64,000 bases of DNA from CAJXVY01 sp965660355 (GTDB lineage: Bacteria > Actinomycetota > Actinomycetes > Actinomycetales > Microbacteriaceae): positions 1 to 64,000 of the forward strand of contig CBFHZN010000005.1 of assembly GCA_965660355.1 (NCBI GenBank). The letters run 5' to 3'. The notes beneath the pieces were generated by a model. That model searched no databases. It saw only the letters and a list, made by a program, of their open reading frames with translations, and had not been told where the DNA came from. Shown here one piece after another: positions 43,084 through 52,814 of this stretch; within the stretch, counting starts at the first letter, position 1, and each line of letters opens with the position of its first letter. The translations under genes and the position numbers were made by a program.

Positions 43084-44063
43084 TGGTTATGGGCGTCGTA
43101 AAGTCAAACTCAAAGCAGATGATTCTTGCTACAGGAAGGGCCCACCCAGAATTGGCCGAGGAAGTTGCAAGGCTGTTGGGAACTGAAGTCGTTCCCATGC
43201 AGAATTATGATTTTGCAAACGGAGAGACTTTTGTCCGCTTCGAGCAGTCTGTTCGTGGCGTTGATGCCTTTGTCATCCAAGCTCACCCCAACCCAATCAA
43301 CCACTGGGTGATGGAGCAGTTGTTGATGGTGGATGCTTTGAAGCGAGCAAGTGCTAAGAGGATCACGGTGGTTGCACCATTTTTCCCATATGCAAGGCAA
43401 GACAAAAAACACAAGGGTCGTGAGCCAATTTCAGCCCGATTGATGACAGATTTGTATCACAAGGCTGGAGCCAATCGCCTAATGAGTGTTGATTTACACT
43501 CACCACAGATTCAAGGTTTTTTTGAAGGCCCGGTAGATCACCTGTGGGCTTTGCCCCTGATGGCTGATCACGTTGCAGAGCAGTATGGAACTGAAAACCT
43601 AACCGTTGTTTCTCCAGATTCAGGACGAGTCAGGGTCGCTGATATTTGGGCTGACCGACTCAGCTCACCGCTGGCGATCATCCACAAGCGTCGGGATCCA
43701 GATAAACCCAACCAAGTGCAGGTGCACGAGCTTGTTGGGGATGTCGAGGGCAGAGACTGCCTGCTGGTTGATGACATGATCGACACTGGAGGCACGATTC
43801 TCTCCGCAGCCCAAGCTTTGAAAGAAAACGGAGCAAAGAGAGTTTTAGTTGCCGCAACCCACGCAGTTTTCAGTGACCCAGCTGTTGAGCGTTTGAGCAG
43901 CGGGGCATTTGATGAGGTGATAGTCACTGACACATTGCCAATTGCTCAGGAAAAGCGGTTTGAGCAGCTAACTGTTTTGTCAATCGCACCTTTGATTGCA
44001 AAGGCCATTTATGCGGTATTTGATGATGACAGCGTTAACTCTCTGTTTCCCGGGCATGCCTAA
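43083..44063 (+). CDS. prs: Ribose-phosphate pyrophosphokinase (PRPP synthase)
   Basis: This 326-residue enzyme makes PRPP from ribose-5-P and ATP for nucleotides, His and Trp. It shows FANGETFVRF, the Mg/ribose loop VDLHSPQIQGFF and the PRPP-binding loop LLVDDMIDTGGTI. The GTG start lies in the glmU stop (TAGTG) behind AAAGGAAAG; an ATG six bases on is a possible alternative. The glmU-prs order is conserved in actinobacteria. Confidence 0.95.
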   Translation: MVMGVVKSNSKQMILATGRAHPELAEEVARLLGTEVVPMQNYDFANGETFVRFEQSVRGVDAFVIQAHPNPINHWVMEQLLMVDALKRASAKRITVVAPFFPYARQDKKHKGREPISARLMTDLYHKAGANRLMSVDLHSPQIQGFFEGPVDHLWALPLMADHVAEQYGTENLTVVSPDSGRVRVADIWADRLSSPLAIIHKRRDPDKPNQVQVHELVGDVEGRDCLLVDDMIDTGGTILSAAQALKENGAKRVLVAATHAVFSDPAVERLSSGAFDEVIVTDTLPIAQEKRFEQLTVLSIAPLIAKAIYAVFDDDSVNSLFPGHA

Positions 44064-44072
44064 GCTGAGGCC

Positions 44073-45296
44073 GTGAAAAACCAACTTCGCCTGTATCAGG
44101 CGGTGTTTATAGGTATTGCAGCCATGCTGGGTGCCGGTGTTTTTGTTGTTTTTGCACCAGCTGCTTCTCTAGCGGGGTATTTATTGCCGTTATCAGTTTT
44201 GATTGCGGGCATAGTTGCTTTTTTGAATGCTTCCTCGGTCTCACAGCTCGCTGCGAGTGTTTCAAGGCCAGGTGGCGCTTACAGCTATGCGCAGGTGTAT
44301 CTAACTCAGAACTGGGCATTTTTGGCTGGCAGTAGTTTTCTGATTGGGAAGATTGCATCATCGGCGGCAATAGCGCTGGCGGTTGCCGGTTATCTATTTC
44401 CGGAGCAGCGGATATTGGTCGCTGTTCTAAGTGTTATTGCCATGGCAACAATAAACATTCTGGGAATCAATCGAACCGCTTTTGGATCTTTGATTCTTGG
44501 TGGTATCACCTTGTTGTTTTTGACCTTTGTAATCATCGCAGGGCTCATCTCTGGCCCGAGCGAATCAATCAGCAGGGGCCCGGAGTTGCAAGGTTTTGGT
44601 GTGCTCACAGCCGCTGCATTGATATTTTTTGCCTTTGCGGGGTATGCAAGGGTGGCAACACTGGGGGATGAGCTGGTTGATTCCAAGAAAAACACCGCTA
44701 AGGCGGTTGGAATCTCGTTTGCGATTGTCTTTGGAATCTATTTGGCTCTCTCTTTTGTGATGCCGGCGGTTTTGGGAAATTTCTTAGTTTTCTCAATTGC
44801 ACCAATGATTGATTACCTTGCCTTGGCGCTTCCCAACTTCCCATCGGAGATAGTGGTTGTTGTAGCTGGAATCGCATCCTTGGGGTCTCTGCTTGCACTT
44901 TTAGCTGGCATGAGCAGAACCGCATCGGTTATGGGTGAAGATGGCGAGTTACCTAAGTTATTTGCCATCAGGGGAGGCCCTGGAAACGCTCCTTGGTTTG
45001 CAGAAATTGCAATCAGTCTGGTGGTGATTGTGTTTGTGCTCAGCGGCAATCTGGTTTGGACTGTGGGGCTTAGTTCATTCTCAATTCTGACCTATTACGC
45101 GGTGGCAAACCTGGCCGCCTACAGGCAACCAAAAGATATTTCCAACAGGTCAAGAATTTGGCCCTTGGCCGGGTTGATGCTTTGTTTGGCGATTGGTTTT
45201 TCAGTTCCGGTGGATTCACTGTTCATTGGTTTTGTTCTTTTGGCGACAGTGATGCTTTTGAGAATAGGTCTTTTCAGGATTAATAAAATCCGCTAG
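44073..45296 (+). CDS. APC-superfamily amino-acid permease
   Basis: This 407-residue membrane protein has about 12 helices. The APC opening AVFIGIAAMLGAGVFVVFAP, with the GxGxF-type turn in helix 1, and SRPGGAYSYAQVYL are present. The substrate is unknown. The start is GTG with TAAGCT 6 nt upstream; that hexamer contains the prs stop codon. Probably leaderless, hence a separate transcript. Confidence 0.87.
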   Translation: MKNQLRLYQAVFIGIAAMLGAGVFVVFAPAASLAGYLLPLSVLIAGIVAFLNASSVSQLAASVSRPGGAYSYAQVYLTQNWAFLAGSSFLIGKIASSAAIALAVAGYLFPEQRILVAVLSVIAMATINILGINRTAFGSLILGGITLLFLTFVIIAGLISGPSESISRGPELQGFGVLTAAALIFFAFAGYARVATLGDELVDSKKNTAKAVGISFAIVFGIYLALSFVMPAVLGNFLVFSIAPMIDYLALALPNFPSEIVVVVAGIASLGSLLALLAGMSRTASVMGEDGELPKLFAIRGGPGNAPWFAEIAISLVVIVFVLSGNLVWTVGLSSFSILTYYAVANLAAYRQPKDISNRSRIWPLAGLMLCLAIGFSVPVDSLFIGFVLLATVMLLRIGLFRINKIR

Positions 45297-45404
45297 TATC
45301 ACCTTTGAACAACGGCGAGGGATTTTTATCCGTTATCGACGGGGTGGTTGGTAAGGCCAATCCTCACGCCTGAGTTGATAGCCCACCAACGAAGGAACAA
45401 AATA
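45297..45404 (+). promoter_or_regulatory. Leader region of rplY
   Basis: This 108-bp gap has TTGAAC as a possible -35 and an A/T-rich stretch, then a small TTGG/CCAA hairpin and a partial long-range pairing (GGCGAGGGA with TCCTCACGCC). The ribosome site GAAGGAAC precedes the ATG. No known ribosomal leader or riboswitch core is recognisable. Confidence 0.25.
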
Positions 45405-46022
45405 ATGAGTGATCACAACTTTGACGCTGAAATCAGAAACGACTTTGGAAAAGGCGCTGCCCGCAAATTGCGCGCAGCCGGGAAAACTCCGGCTGTGATC
45501 TATGGTCACGGCAATGCCACGCGCCACATTTCCCTCCCATCGCGGGAAACAATGCTGGCCTTAAGGACCAAAAACGCCCTTTTGGAGCTCAAAATTGATG
45601 GCAAAAAAGAGCTTGTGCTTGTGAAAAGCGCCCAAAAAGACCCTGTGCGTCAGGAAATTGAACACGTTGACCTGGTGGAGATTAAAAAAGGCGAAAAGGT
45701 GCACGTGGAGGTGCCCGTTCACGTCGTTGGCGAGCCAATGGGTGGAACTGTTGTGGATGTTGTGCATTCAACAGTTGCCTTGGAGGCTTCAGCTATCAGC
45801 ATTCCTGAGTATGTTGAATTGCACATCAGCAAGGAAAATCCAGCCGGCCACCACTACACAGTCAGTGACCTAATCGTTCCTGATGATGTTGTTTTGGAAT
45901 TGGCAGCGGAGGAAAACGTAGCGGTTGTCACCGAGACCCGTGCGGCTGTCGAGGAAGAGACCGCCGAAACAACTGAGGGATCAGCAGATAGTGCTGCTGA
46001 AGAGTCGCCAGCAAGCGAATAA
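45405..46022 (+). CDS. rplY: Large-subunit ribosomal protein bL25 (CTC type)
   Basis: This 205-residue protein binds 5S rRNA with its N-terminal L25 domain (EIRNDFGKGAARKLRAAGKT, PAVIYGHG). It has the C-terminal TL5/CTC domain (about 95-185) and an acidic Glu/Ala tail. I use the ATG at 45405 with GAAGGAAC upstream. The rplY-pth-mfd-mazG order is common in Gram-positive bacteria. Confidence 0.95.
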   Translation: MSDHNFDAEIRNDFGKGAARKLRAAGKTPAVIYGHGNATRHISLPSRETMLALRTKNALLELKIDGKKELVLVKSAQKDPVRQEIEHVDLVEIKKGEKVHVEVPVHVVGEPMGGTVVDVVHSTVALEASAISIPEYVELHISKENPAGHHYTVSDLIVPDDVVLELAAEENVAVVTETRAAVEEETAETTEGSADSAAEESPASE

Positions 46023-46029
46023 TTCCTGG

Positions 46030-46581
46030 TTGGTGGTTGGGTTAGGAAACCCAGGCACCAAGTATGAAAATAACCGACACAACATCGGGCAGTTGGTCCT
46101 AGACGAATTGGTCGGTGAGAAATTCAAATCTCACCGAACCAATTCATTTATTGTGCAAACCAATATCGCAGGCCAAAAAGTGGTTTTGGCAAAACCCGCA
46201 AGTTTTATGAATCGTTCAGGTGGTCCGGTTAGCTCACTTTTGAAGTATTTCGATTTGCCAACTTCAAAGCTTTTGGTGATTCACGATGAACTGGATTTGG
46301 ACTACGGAGTTTTGAAGCTAAAGACAGGTGGTGGTCATGCAGGCCACAATGGCCTTAGGGACATAATTGCCGCCACCGATAATGACTTCCACAGATTGCG
46401 TTTTGGAATTGGAAGACCACCGGGTCAGATGCCAACAGCAGATTATGTGTTGCGGGATTTTGCAGCGTCAGAGAAAAAACAACTCAAATTGAATCTCAAA
46501 TTGGCTGCAGAAGCGGTTGAAATGGTGGTCAGTGAAGGAGTTCAGGGAGCTATGCAGAAATTACACGCTCCCAGAGAGTAG
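46030..46581 (+). CDS. pth: Peptidyl-tRNA hydrolase
   Basis: This enzyme of about 183 residues recycles stalled peptidyl-tRNA. It has the core start VVGLGNPGTKYENNRHNIG with the catalytic His in NRHN, PASFMNRSGGPV, and HDELDLDYG with GGHAGHNGLRDI. The start is unclear: TTG 46030 (or GTG 46033) gives the family's usual short N-terminus, while GTG 45991 lies inside rplY. There is no clear ribosome site, so coupling with rplY is likely. Confidence 0.9.
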   Translation: MVVGLGNPGTKYENNRHNIGQLVLDELVGEKFKSHRTNSFIVQTNIAGQKVVLAKPASFMNRSGGPVSSLLKYFDLPTSKLLVIHDELDLDYGVLKLKTGGGHAGHNGLRDIIAATDNDFHRLRFGIGRPPGQMPTADYVLRDFAASEKKQLKLNLKLAAEAVEMVVSEGVQGAMQKLHAPRE

Positions 46582-46590
46582 GATTTCCCG

Positions 46591-49557
46591 GTGAGCTTGA
46601 AGCCCCTAGGAGAAAAAATCTCAGAGGGTTACCCCTACTCAAAATTTGAAGCCTCTGTCAAAAATGACTCATCTTCCGTAGTTGCACCAATCGGTTCACA
46701 TCCTTTTTTAGTGGCGGATATGCCAAGGCTCAAAGGTGTCGAAAAGCCATATGTGGTGATAACAGCAACTGGTCGCGAAGCCCAAGAGATGATTGATTTC
46801 TTAGAGGAATATGACCCAGGGTTTGAGCTGATTGAGTTTCCTAGTTGGGAGACACTGCCCCATGAAAGGCTCTCTCCATCATCAGAAACTGTTGGAAAAA
46901 GATTGCGTGCGATTTCCAGACTGATTGAGCTAGCCAATAAGCCAGCCAAGCACCCTGTTTTTGTGATTATGAGCGTGAGAGCTGCATTGCAACCGGTTCA
47001 TTCGCAATTAGCAGAGCACCCCGCTATGCAGATTCTTTCTGGCAAAGAGTATTCACTGGCTGAGCTGCCGTTGAAACTGATTGAACTTGGTTATGAGCGA
47101 GTTGACATGGTGAGTCAGCGCGGCGAGTTTGCANNNNNNNNNNNNNNNNNNNNNNNNNNNNNNNNNNNNNNNNNNNNNNNNNNNNNNNNNNNNNNNNNNN
47201 NNNNNNNNNNNNNNNNNNNNNNNNNNNNNNNTGATGATGACTTGAACTCTTGGATTGAAGATCTAAAAAACCAGGAGTACTCGATTATTTTCACCGCTAA
47301 CGGTCCAGGAACCGCAGAGCGCATTGCTGAGCTGAGTGGGGCAAAGCTTATTGATGAGTATTCCGGAGATGAGGGTGTATTTGTCATTCGGGGAAATTTG
47401 CAAAAAGGTTTGGTTTCCCCGGCAAGCAAACTTGCAATCATCACCGAGCGTGAATATCTGGGTCGGAATGCCACTTATATCGCCCCCAGTAAAAGAAAGC
47501 TTGCCTCAAGGCGTGGCCCACAGGTTGACCCTCTGGAATTAAAAGCTGGGGATTATGTTGTTCACGAGTTTCACGGTGTCGGCCAGTTCAAAGAGTTAGT
47601 GCAGCGAAAAGTCGGCAGGGGCGGGAAATTAAACCGCGAGTATTTGCTAATCGAATACGCCCCACCAAAAAAAAGCTACCCAGCGGACACTTTATTTGTT
47701 CCTGTTGACCAACTGGATCTGGTCACCAGATACGTCGGTGGAGAAGCACCGGTTTTATCAAAAATGGGTGGAAGCGACTGGGCCAAGGCCAAAGGCAATG
47801 CTAGAAAAGCAGTCAGACAGATTGCCATCGATCTCGTGAAGCTCTATGCCGAGCGGTCAAAAGCCGAGGGGTATGCCTTTGGACCCGACACAGCTTGGCA
47901 GCATGAGTTGGAGGAGGCCTTTCCCTATGTTGAAACTGCTGACCAGCTAAATACCATCGAGGAAGTAAAGCGAGACATGGAAAGTCCAAGACCGATGGAT
48001 AGGTTGTTGGCGGGCGATGTTGGTTTTGGAAAAACCGAGGTTGCACTGAGGGCTGCTTTCAAAGCCATCCAAGATGGCAAGCAGGTTGCGATACTGTGCC
48101 CAACGACACTGCTGGTGAGACAACACATGGAAACCTTTAGAGATCGCTTCAAAGGATTCCCGGTAAACATCGAGGCACTTTCCAGGTTTCAATCATCAAA
48201 TAATGTGAAACAAACCCTGCAAGGCTTGCAAACAGGTGCGGTTGATTTGGTAATTGGTACTCACAGATTGCTTGGTGAGGGCGTGAAGTTTAGAAACCTG
48301 GGGCTGATCATCGTTGACGAGGAGCAGCGCTTCGGTGTTGAGCACAAAGAAAAACTCAAAAGCTTCAGAGCAAATGTTGATGTTTTATCAATGAGTGCTA
48401 CACCAATTCCAAGAACACTGGAAATGGCGGTGACCGGCATCAGAGAAATGAGCACACTCGCCACACCGCCTGAGCAACGCCAGCCAATTTTGACCTATGT
48501 CGGAGGTTATTCAGAGCAGCAGCTGGCAGCCGCTATCCGAAGAGAACTAATTCGCGAGGGACAGGTTTTCTATGTTCACAACAGAGTTAGCTCAATCGAT
48601 GGGGTTGCCAATGAGATAGCGCGTTTGGTTCCTGAGGCAAGAGTTGGTGTTGCCCATGGAAAACTCCCCGAGGCTCAATTGGAACAGGTGGTGGTGGATT
48701 TCTGGGAGCGAAAATTCGATGTCTTGGTTTCAACCACAATCATTGAAACGGGCATAGATATCCCAAATGCGAATACTTTGATTGTTGATAGGGCCGAAAA
48801 CTACGGGCTTAGCCAGCTACATCAGATCAGGGGACGTGTCGGCAGATCCAGAGAGCGAGCCTATGCCTATTTTTTCTATGACCCATCAAAGCCTCTTACT
48901 GAAACAGCTCATGACCGATTGGCAACAATTGCCACCAATAATGAACTGGGAAGTGGATTCCAAGTTGCCATGAAAGACCTAGAAATCAGAGGTGCTGGAA
49001 ACTTGCTTGGGGGAGAGCAGAGTGGGCACATAGCGGGTGTTGGCTTTGATCTTTACTTGCGAATGATTGGCGAGGCGGTTGATGAGTTCAAAGGCAAAAA
49101 GGTTGAAGCTCCGGCTGAGCTAAACCTTGAGATTCCTGTAAGCGCACAGATCCCGACCAGCTATTTGGATAGTGACCGACTGAGACTCGAGGCCTATCAC
49201 AAACTCAGCGCTGCGGGAGGCTCAGATTCAACACCTGAGCAGTTGACGTTGATTCTAGAAGAGCTAGAAGATCGCTACGGCAAGGCCCCTCAAGAATTGA
49301 AAACCCTAATTCGGGTTACAGAGCTTAGACAGATTGCAAACCGTTTGGGTTTGAAAGATCTCAACATGCTGGGGGATAAGTTGAGAATGCAACCGATAGA
49401 GCTCAGCGAGAGTCAATTGGTCCAGCTATCGCATAACCACAGCGGAGTGAGGTATTTGCAATCAGCAAATATGTTGACACTTGATAAGCCAGTCTCACTT
49501 GCAACCGATGAGCAGGTGGTTGACTGGGTGCAAGAGTTTTTGGAGGGCTTGGCTTGA
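46591..49557 (+). CDS. mfd: Transcription-repair coupling factor, interrupted by an assembly gap
   Basis: Mfd removes RNA polymerase stalled at DNA lesions and recruits UvrA. Present are part of the N-terminal UvrB-like module (SWETLPHERLSPSSETVGKR), the RNAP-interaction domain (KAGDYVVHEFHGVGQFKEL) and the translocase (GDVGFGKTEVALRAAF, IIVDEEQRFGVEHKE, SMSATPIPRTLEMA, RGRVGRS). The C-terminal TRCF domain is also there. Runs of N at 47134-47231 interrupt residues after GEFA. By family length about 200 residues are missing, more than the N-run can encode. It overlaps mazG by 3 bp. Confidence 0.94.
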   Translation: MSLKPLGEKISEGYPYSKFEASVKNDSSSVVAPIGSHPFLVADMPRLKGVEKPYVVITATGREAQEMIDFLEEYDPGFELIEFPSWETLPHERLSPSSETVGKRLRAISRLIELANKPAKHPVFVIMSVRAALQPVHSQLAEHPAMQILSGKEYSLAELPLKLIELGYERVDMVSQRGEFAXXXXXXXXXXXXXXXXXXXXXXXXXXXXXXXXXDDDLNSWIEDLKNQEYSIIFTANGPGTAERIAELSGAKLIDEYSGDEGVFVIRGNLQKGLVSPASKLAIITEREYLGRNATYIAPSKRKLASRRGPQVDPLELKAGDYVVHEFHGVGQFKELVQRKVGRGGKLNREYLLIEYAPPKKSYPADTLFVPVDQLDLVTRYVGGEAPVLSKMGGSDWAKAKGNARKAVRQIAIDLVKLYAERSKAEGYAFGPDTAWQHELEEAFPYVETADQLNTIEEVKRDMESPRPMDRLLAGDVGFGKTEVALRAAFKAIQDGKQVAILCPTTLLVRQHMETFRDRFKGFPVNIEALSRFQSSNNVKQTLQGLQTGAVDLVIGTHRLLGEGVKFRNLGLIIVDEEQRFGVEHKEKLKSFRANVDVLSMSATPIPRTLEMAVTGIREMSTLATPPEQRQPILTYVGGYSEQQLAAAIRRELIREGQVFYVHNRVSSIDGVANEIARLVPEARVGVAHGKLPEAQLEQVVVDFWERKFDVLVSTTIIETGIDIPNANTLIVDRAENYGLSQLHQIRGRVGRSRERAYAYFFYDPSKPLTETAHDRLATIATNNELGSGFQVAMKDLEIRGAGNLLGGEQSGHIAGVGFDLYLRMIGEAVDEFKGKKVEAPAELNLEIPVSAQIPTSYLDSDRLRLEAYHKLSAAGGSDSTPEQLTLILEELEDRYGKAPQELKTLIRVTELRQIANRLGLKDLNMLGDKLRMQPIELSESQLVQLSHNHSGVRYLQSANMLTLDKPVSLATDEQVVDWVQEFLEGLA
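47134..47231. other. Assembly gap (98 N) inside mfd
   Basis: This is a run of undefined bases. The flanks show no duplication, and Mfd lacks roughly 200 residues here, so the true gap is probably 500-700 bp rather than 98. Confidence 0.95.
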
Positions 49558-50255
49558 GTGAACTAGAGAAGCTAATAAAAACAGCACACCAGCTGCGAGC
49601 TCCTGGAGGATGCCCCTGGGATGCCGAACAAACGCACAGATCATTGATTCAGTATTTATTGGAAGAAACCCATGAACTGATTGAAGCCATTGAGGCAGGA
49701 AGCCGGGATGAGGTTTTAGAAGAACTTGGGGATGTTTTATATCAAGTTGTTTTCCATTCAGATATCGCCTCCAGCGGTTCATTGGGTGAGCCATTTGATA
49801 TTCAAGATGTTGCACAAAAAATGCGTGAGAAGATGATTTCTCGCCACCCGCATGTTTTTGGAGATTCAGAGCAGCAGGACAAGTTCGCTGCCGAGACCGG
49901 TGATGATGTGATGCAGAACTGGGATGAGCATAAAAAGCGTGAAAAACCAGAAAGAACAAGCATTCTCGATGGTGTCCCGCAGTCAATGCCAGCCCTTGCC
50001 TTAGCCAGCAAGGTGATGGCAAAAGCTGAAAAAGCAGAGATTTTAGAAAAATCTGACAGCCCGGCCATTCCCATGCAGACCGAAGAAGATTTGGGCAAGA
50101 TGCTACTGGCCATTGTTAGCTCAGCTAGAACAGTTGGGTTAGACCCTGAGCGAGCTCTCAGAGAGGCAACCCGAGAATTACAGGTGGAAATCAGGCAGGC
50201 AGAGATTGATGATCAGTTGGATGCGGGGGTTATCGGCAGGGTAGACGCTGACTGA
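49554..50255 (+). CDS. mazG: MazG-type nucleoside triphosphate pyrophosphohydrolase
   Basis: This 233-residue protein hydrolyses NTPs to NMP and PPi. It has the Mg-binding motif EETHELIEAIEAGSRDEVLE and EELGDVLYQVVFHSDIA, and a second, weaker repeat in the C-terminal half. The TTG start overlaps the mfd stop (TTGA). A house-cleaning or (p)ppGpp-lowering role is inferred from the family. Confidence 0.93.
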   Translation: MSELEKLIKTAHQLRAPGGCPWDAEQTHRSLIQYLLEETHELIEAIEAGSRDEVLEELGDVLYQVVFHSDIASSGSLGEPFDIQDVAQKMREKMISRHPHVFGDSEQQDKFAAETGDDVMQNWDEHKKREKPERTSILDGVPQSMPALALASKVMAKAEKAEILEKSDSPAIPMQTEEDLGKMLLAIVSSARTVGLDPERALREATRELQVEIRQAEIDDQLDAGVIGRVDAD

Positions 50256-50281
50256 GTGCATCTTTATGGGAAACTAACAAA

Positions 50282-51448
50282 ATGGCCAAACAGATTTCTT
50301 CCCCCAGGGGAATGCGTGATTTCCTACCGCTGGAAAAACTTAGACGTGAGCAAATCCTCGCGGAAATTTTGGATGTCTATCAAGCGCGTGGTTTTCAATC
50401 AATTGAGACCCCCGCTATGGAGAACATAGAAAGGCTTCTTAGCGGACAGGGTGGGGATAATGAAAAGCTTGCCTTTCAAGTTTTGAAGCGGGGAGATGAG
50501 TTGGAAAAAGCCATCGACAATAACGACTCACTCGCAGATTTGGGTTTGCGCTATGACCTGACCGTTCCGCTTACAAGGTTTTATGCAACCAATCAAGCCG
50601 AGCTTCCAAAAGTTTTCAAAGCGGTGCAAACAGGTCCTGTTTGGAGAGCGGAAAGACCTCAAAAGGGTCGCTACAGGCAATTCAACCAGTGCGATATCGA
50701 CATTTTGGGTGATGAGACAACCGATGCTGAATTAGAGCTACTGACAGCATCAATTGAGGTTTTGGATCGACTGGGCCTCAATGATGCAATGATCAGAATA
50801 AATCACCGAGGATACCTAAATCGGATGATGAAAAAACTTGCAGTCGATGATCCTGCAGGTGTGCTAATCACTATAGACAAACTCGACAAGATAGAAATCT
50901 CCGGGGTCAAAAAAGAACTCTCTGAAAAATATGACCAAGAACTGGCAAAACGGGTAACGGACTGGTTGCAGCAAGATTCAGAGATGCCAGATGAGCTTGC
51001 AGAGCTAAAGCTTTCAAATACCAGAATCAAATTTGATAAAACCTTAGTCCGCGGCATGGGTTATTACACAGGTGCTGTGTTTGAAATTGAGCATCCCGCA
51101 AGTGGGCAGTCAATTGGCGGTGGTGGGCGCTATGACGGGATGGTTGGTCGCTGGTTGGGCAAAGATGTTCCGGCCGTTGGAATCTCTCTTGGTTTTGAAA
51201 GAGTTGTCGATTTGGTTATGAAGCAATTTGATAAAAAACCCTCAGTGGTGCTTATTTATGACGAGATAGAAAATGCTCTAGAGCTCCAATCACAAGCAAT
51301 CGATGCAGGATTCAATGCTCGCATTGAAAAGCGGGTGAAGAACATGAAGGTTTTACTAGAGTCAATGAGAGACCAGGGCTATGAAAACTTTGGGGTTATA
51401 AACGGTGAACAAATTTTCACAAAGCTCGAGATTAAGCCCCTTCAATAG
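50282..51448 (+). CDS. hisS: Histidine--tRNA ligase (short form)
   Basis: This 388-residue class II synthetase has motif 1 region GMRDFLP, motif 2 VWRAERPQKGRYRQFNQCD, the His-specific motif LVRGMGYYTGAVFEI and motif 3 around AVGISLGFERV. The C-terminal anticodon-binding domain (about 320-388) is shorter than in the usual 420-residue enzyme and ends at EIKPLQ. The start is ATG with GGGAAAC upstream. Confidence 0.92.
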   Translation: MAKQISSPRGMRDFLPLEKLRREQILAEILDVYQARGFQSIETPAMENIERLLSGQGGDNEKLAFQVLKRGDELEKAIDNNDSLADLGLRYDLTVPLTRFYATNQAELPKVFKAVQTGPVWRAERPQKGRYRQFNQCDIDILGDETTDAELELLTASIEVLDRLGLNDAMIRINHRGYLNRMMKKLAVDDPAGVLITIDKLDKIEISGVKKELSEKYDQELAKRVTDWLQQDSEMPDELAELKLSNTRIKFDKTLVRGMGYYTGAVFEIEHPASGQSIGGGGRYDGMVGRWLGKDVPAVGISLGFERVVDLVMKQFDKKPSVVLIYDEIENALELQSQAIDAGFNARIEKRVKNMKVLLESMRDQGYENFGVINGEQIFTKLEIKPLQ

Positions 51449-51514
51449 ACGCTGTTGCTATGCTTTGAATCGCTATGTAGCCCCATGTCCTTTCCCCCGC
51501 AATAAGGAGTTAGT

Positions 51515-52783
51515 TTGTCCCTGATTGAAGCCATTGGCGCAAGAGAAATACTAGACAGCCGAGGAAATCCAACCATTGAGGTTGAGATTGCCCTGGATGA
51601 TGGAAGTTTTGGAAGGGCAGCTGTTCCCTCGGGAGCTTCAACCGGTGCCTTCGAGGCTCACGAGTCTCGTGATGGTGGAGATCGCTACATGGGCAAAGGT
51701 GTCACCAAAGCTGTTGAAGCAGTTGATGAACTGGATGAGCGTCTAGTTGATTTTGATGCAGTTGATCAGCGATTAGTTGATTCAGCAATGATTGAAATTG
51801 ATGGCACCGAGAATAAATCTCGCTTGGGTGCGAATGCAATCCTGGGTGTTTCACTGGCTACCGCCAGGGCTGCAAGCGAGAGTTGCGACTTGCCACTTTA
51901 TAAATATCTAGGCGGGCCAAATGCGCATGTGTTGCCAGTTCCGCTGATGAACATAATCAATGGAGGTGCTCACGCTGACACGGGTGTTGATATCCAGGAA
52001 TTTATGATTGCTCCAGTTGGCGCAGAATCTTTCCGCCATGCACTGCAGATGGGGGCGGAGGTTTATCACAACCTGAAAAAGATTCTGAATGCCAAGGGTT
52101 TATCAACCGGTCTGGGTGATGAGGGTGGATTTGCACCCGAGCTAGAAAACAACCGAGCTGCACTGGATATCATCTTGGAGGCAATCAGCTCCGCCGGATA
52201 CAAAGCAGGCGAGGATGTCGCGCTCGCATTGGATGTTGCATCAACTGAGTTTTATGAAAACGGCAAATACAACTTTGAGGGAAAAGCTAGAACAGCCTCC
52301 GAGATGGCAGAGTATTACGAATCATTGGCCAATGACTATCCACTGGTTTCAATCGAAGACCCATTGGCCGAGGAGGACTGGGCCGGCTGGACCGAATTGA
52401 CCCTAGCTTTGGGAGAAAAGATTCAGCTGGTTGGTGATGATCTCTATGTCACAAACCCAAAGAGGCTTCAAATGGGAATTGATAAAAAGGCTGGTAACAG
52501 CATTTTGGTGAAGGTGAACCAGATTGGAACCCTCACAGAGACACTGGATGCTGTGGATATGGCTCACCGTCAGGGAATGAGTTCAATAATCTCTCACCGC
52601 AGTGGTGAAACTGAGGACACATTCATTGCTGATTTAGCTGTCGCCACTAACTCCGGACAGATTAAGACAGGAGCTCCTGCGCGCAGTGAAAGGGTTGCCA
52701 AATACAACCGTTTGCTTCGAATTGAAGAGGAATTGGCTGATGCTGCATCTTATGCAGGGTGGGGTGCGTTCAGACGCGGCTAG
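51515..52783 (+). CDS. eno: Enolase
   Basis: This 422-residue glycolytic enzyme converts 2-phosphoglycerate to PEP. It has AREILDSRGNPTIEVEI, the catalytic-region GDEGGFAPEL, the base Lys in SILVKVNQIGTLTETLDA and SHRSGETEDTFIADLAV. It starts with TTG 6 nt after AAGGAG. Followed by ftsB and DUF501, the usual actinobacterial order. Confidence 0.97.
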   Translation: MSLIEAIGAREILDSRGNPTIEVEIALDDGSFGRAAVPSGASTGAFEAHESRDGGDRYMGKGVTKAVEAVDELDERLVDFDAVDQRLVDSAMIEIDGTENKSRLGANAILGVSLATARAASESCDLPLYKYLGGPNAHVLPVPLMNIINGGAHADTGVDIQEFMIAPVGAESFRHALQMGAEVYHNLKKILNAKGLSTGLGDEGGFAPELENNRAALDIILEAISSAGYKAGEDVALALDVASTEFYENGKYNFEGKARTASEMAEYYESLANDYPLVSIEDPLAEEDWAGWTELTLALGEKIQLVGDDLYVTNPKRLQMGIDKKAGNSILVKVNQIGTLTETLDAVDMAHRQGMSSIISHRSGETEDTFIADLAVATNSGQIKTGAPARSERVAKYNRLLRIEEELADAASYAGWGAFRRG

Positions 52784-52790
52784 TCGGAAG

Positions 52791-52814
52791 CTAAATCTGA
52801 AGTACCAGATTTAG
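52791..52814 (+). promoter_or_regulatory. 9-bp perfect inverted repeat between eno and ftsB
   Basis: CTAAATCTG and CAGATTTAG flank a 6-nt loop. There is no T-run, so a terminator is unlikely. The right arm overlaps a TTTAGAAT -10-like element 11 bp before ftsB, so an operator or a leader hairpin is possible. Confidence 0.4.
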
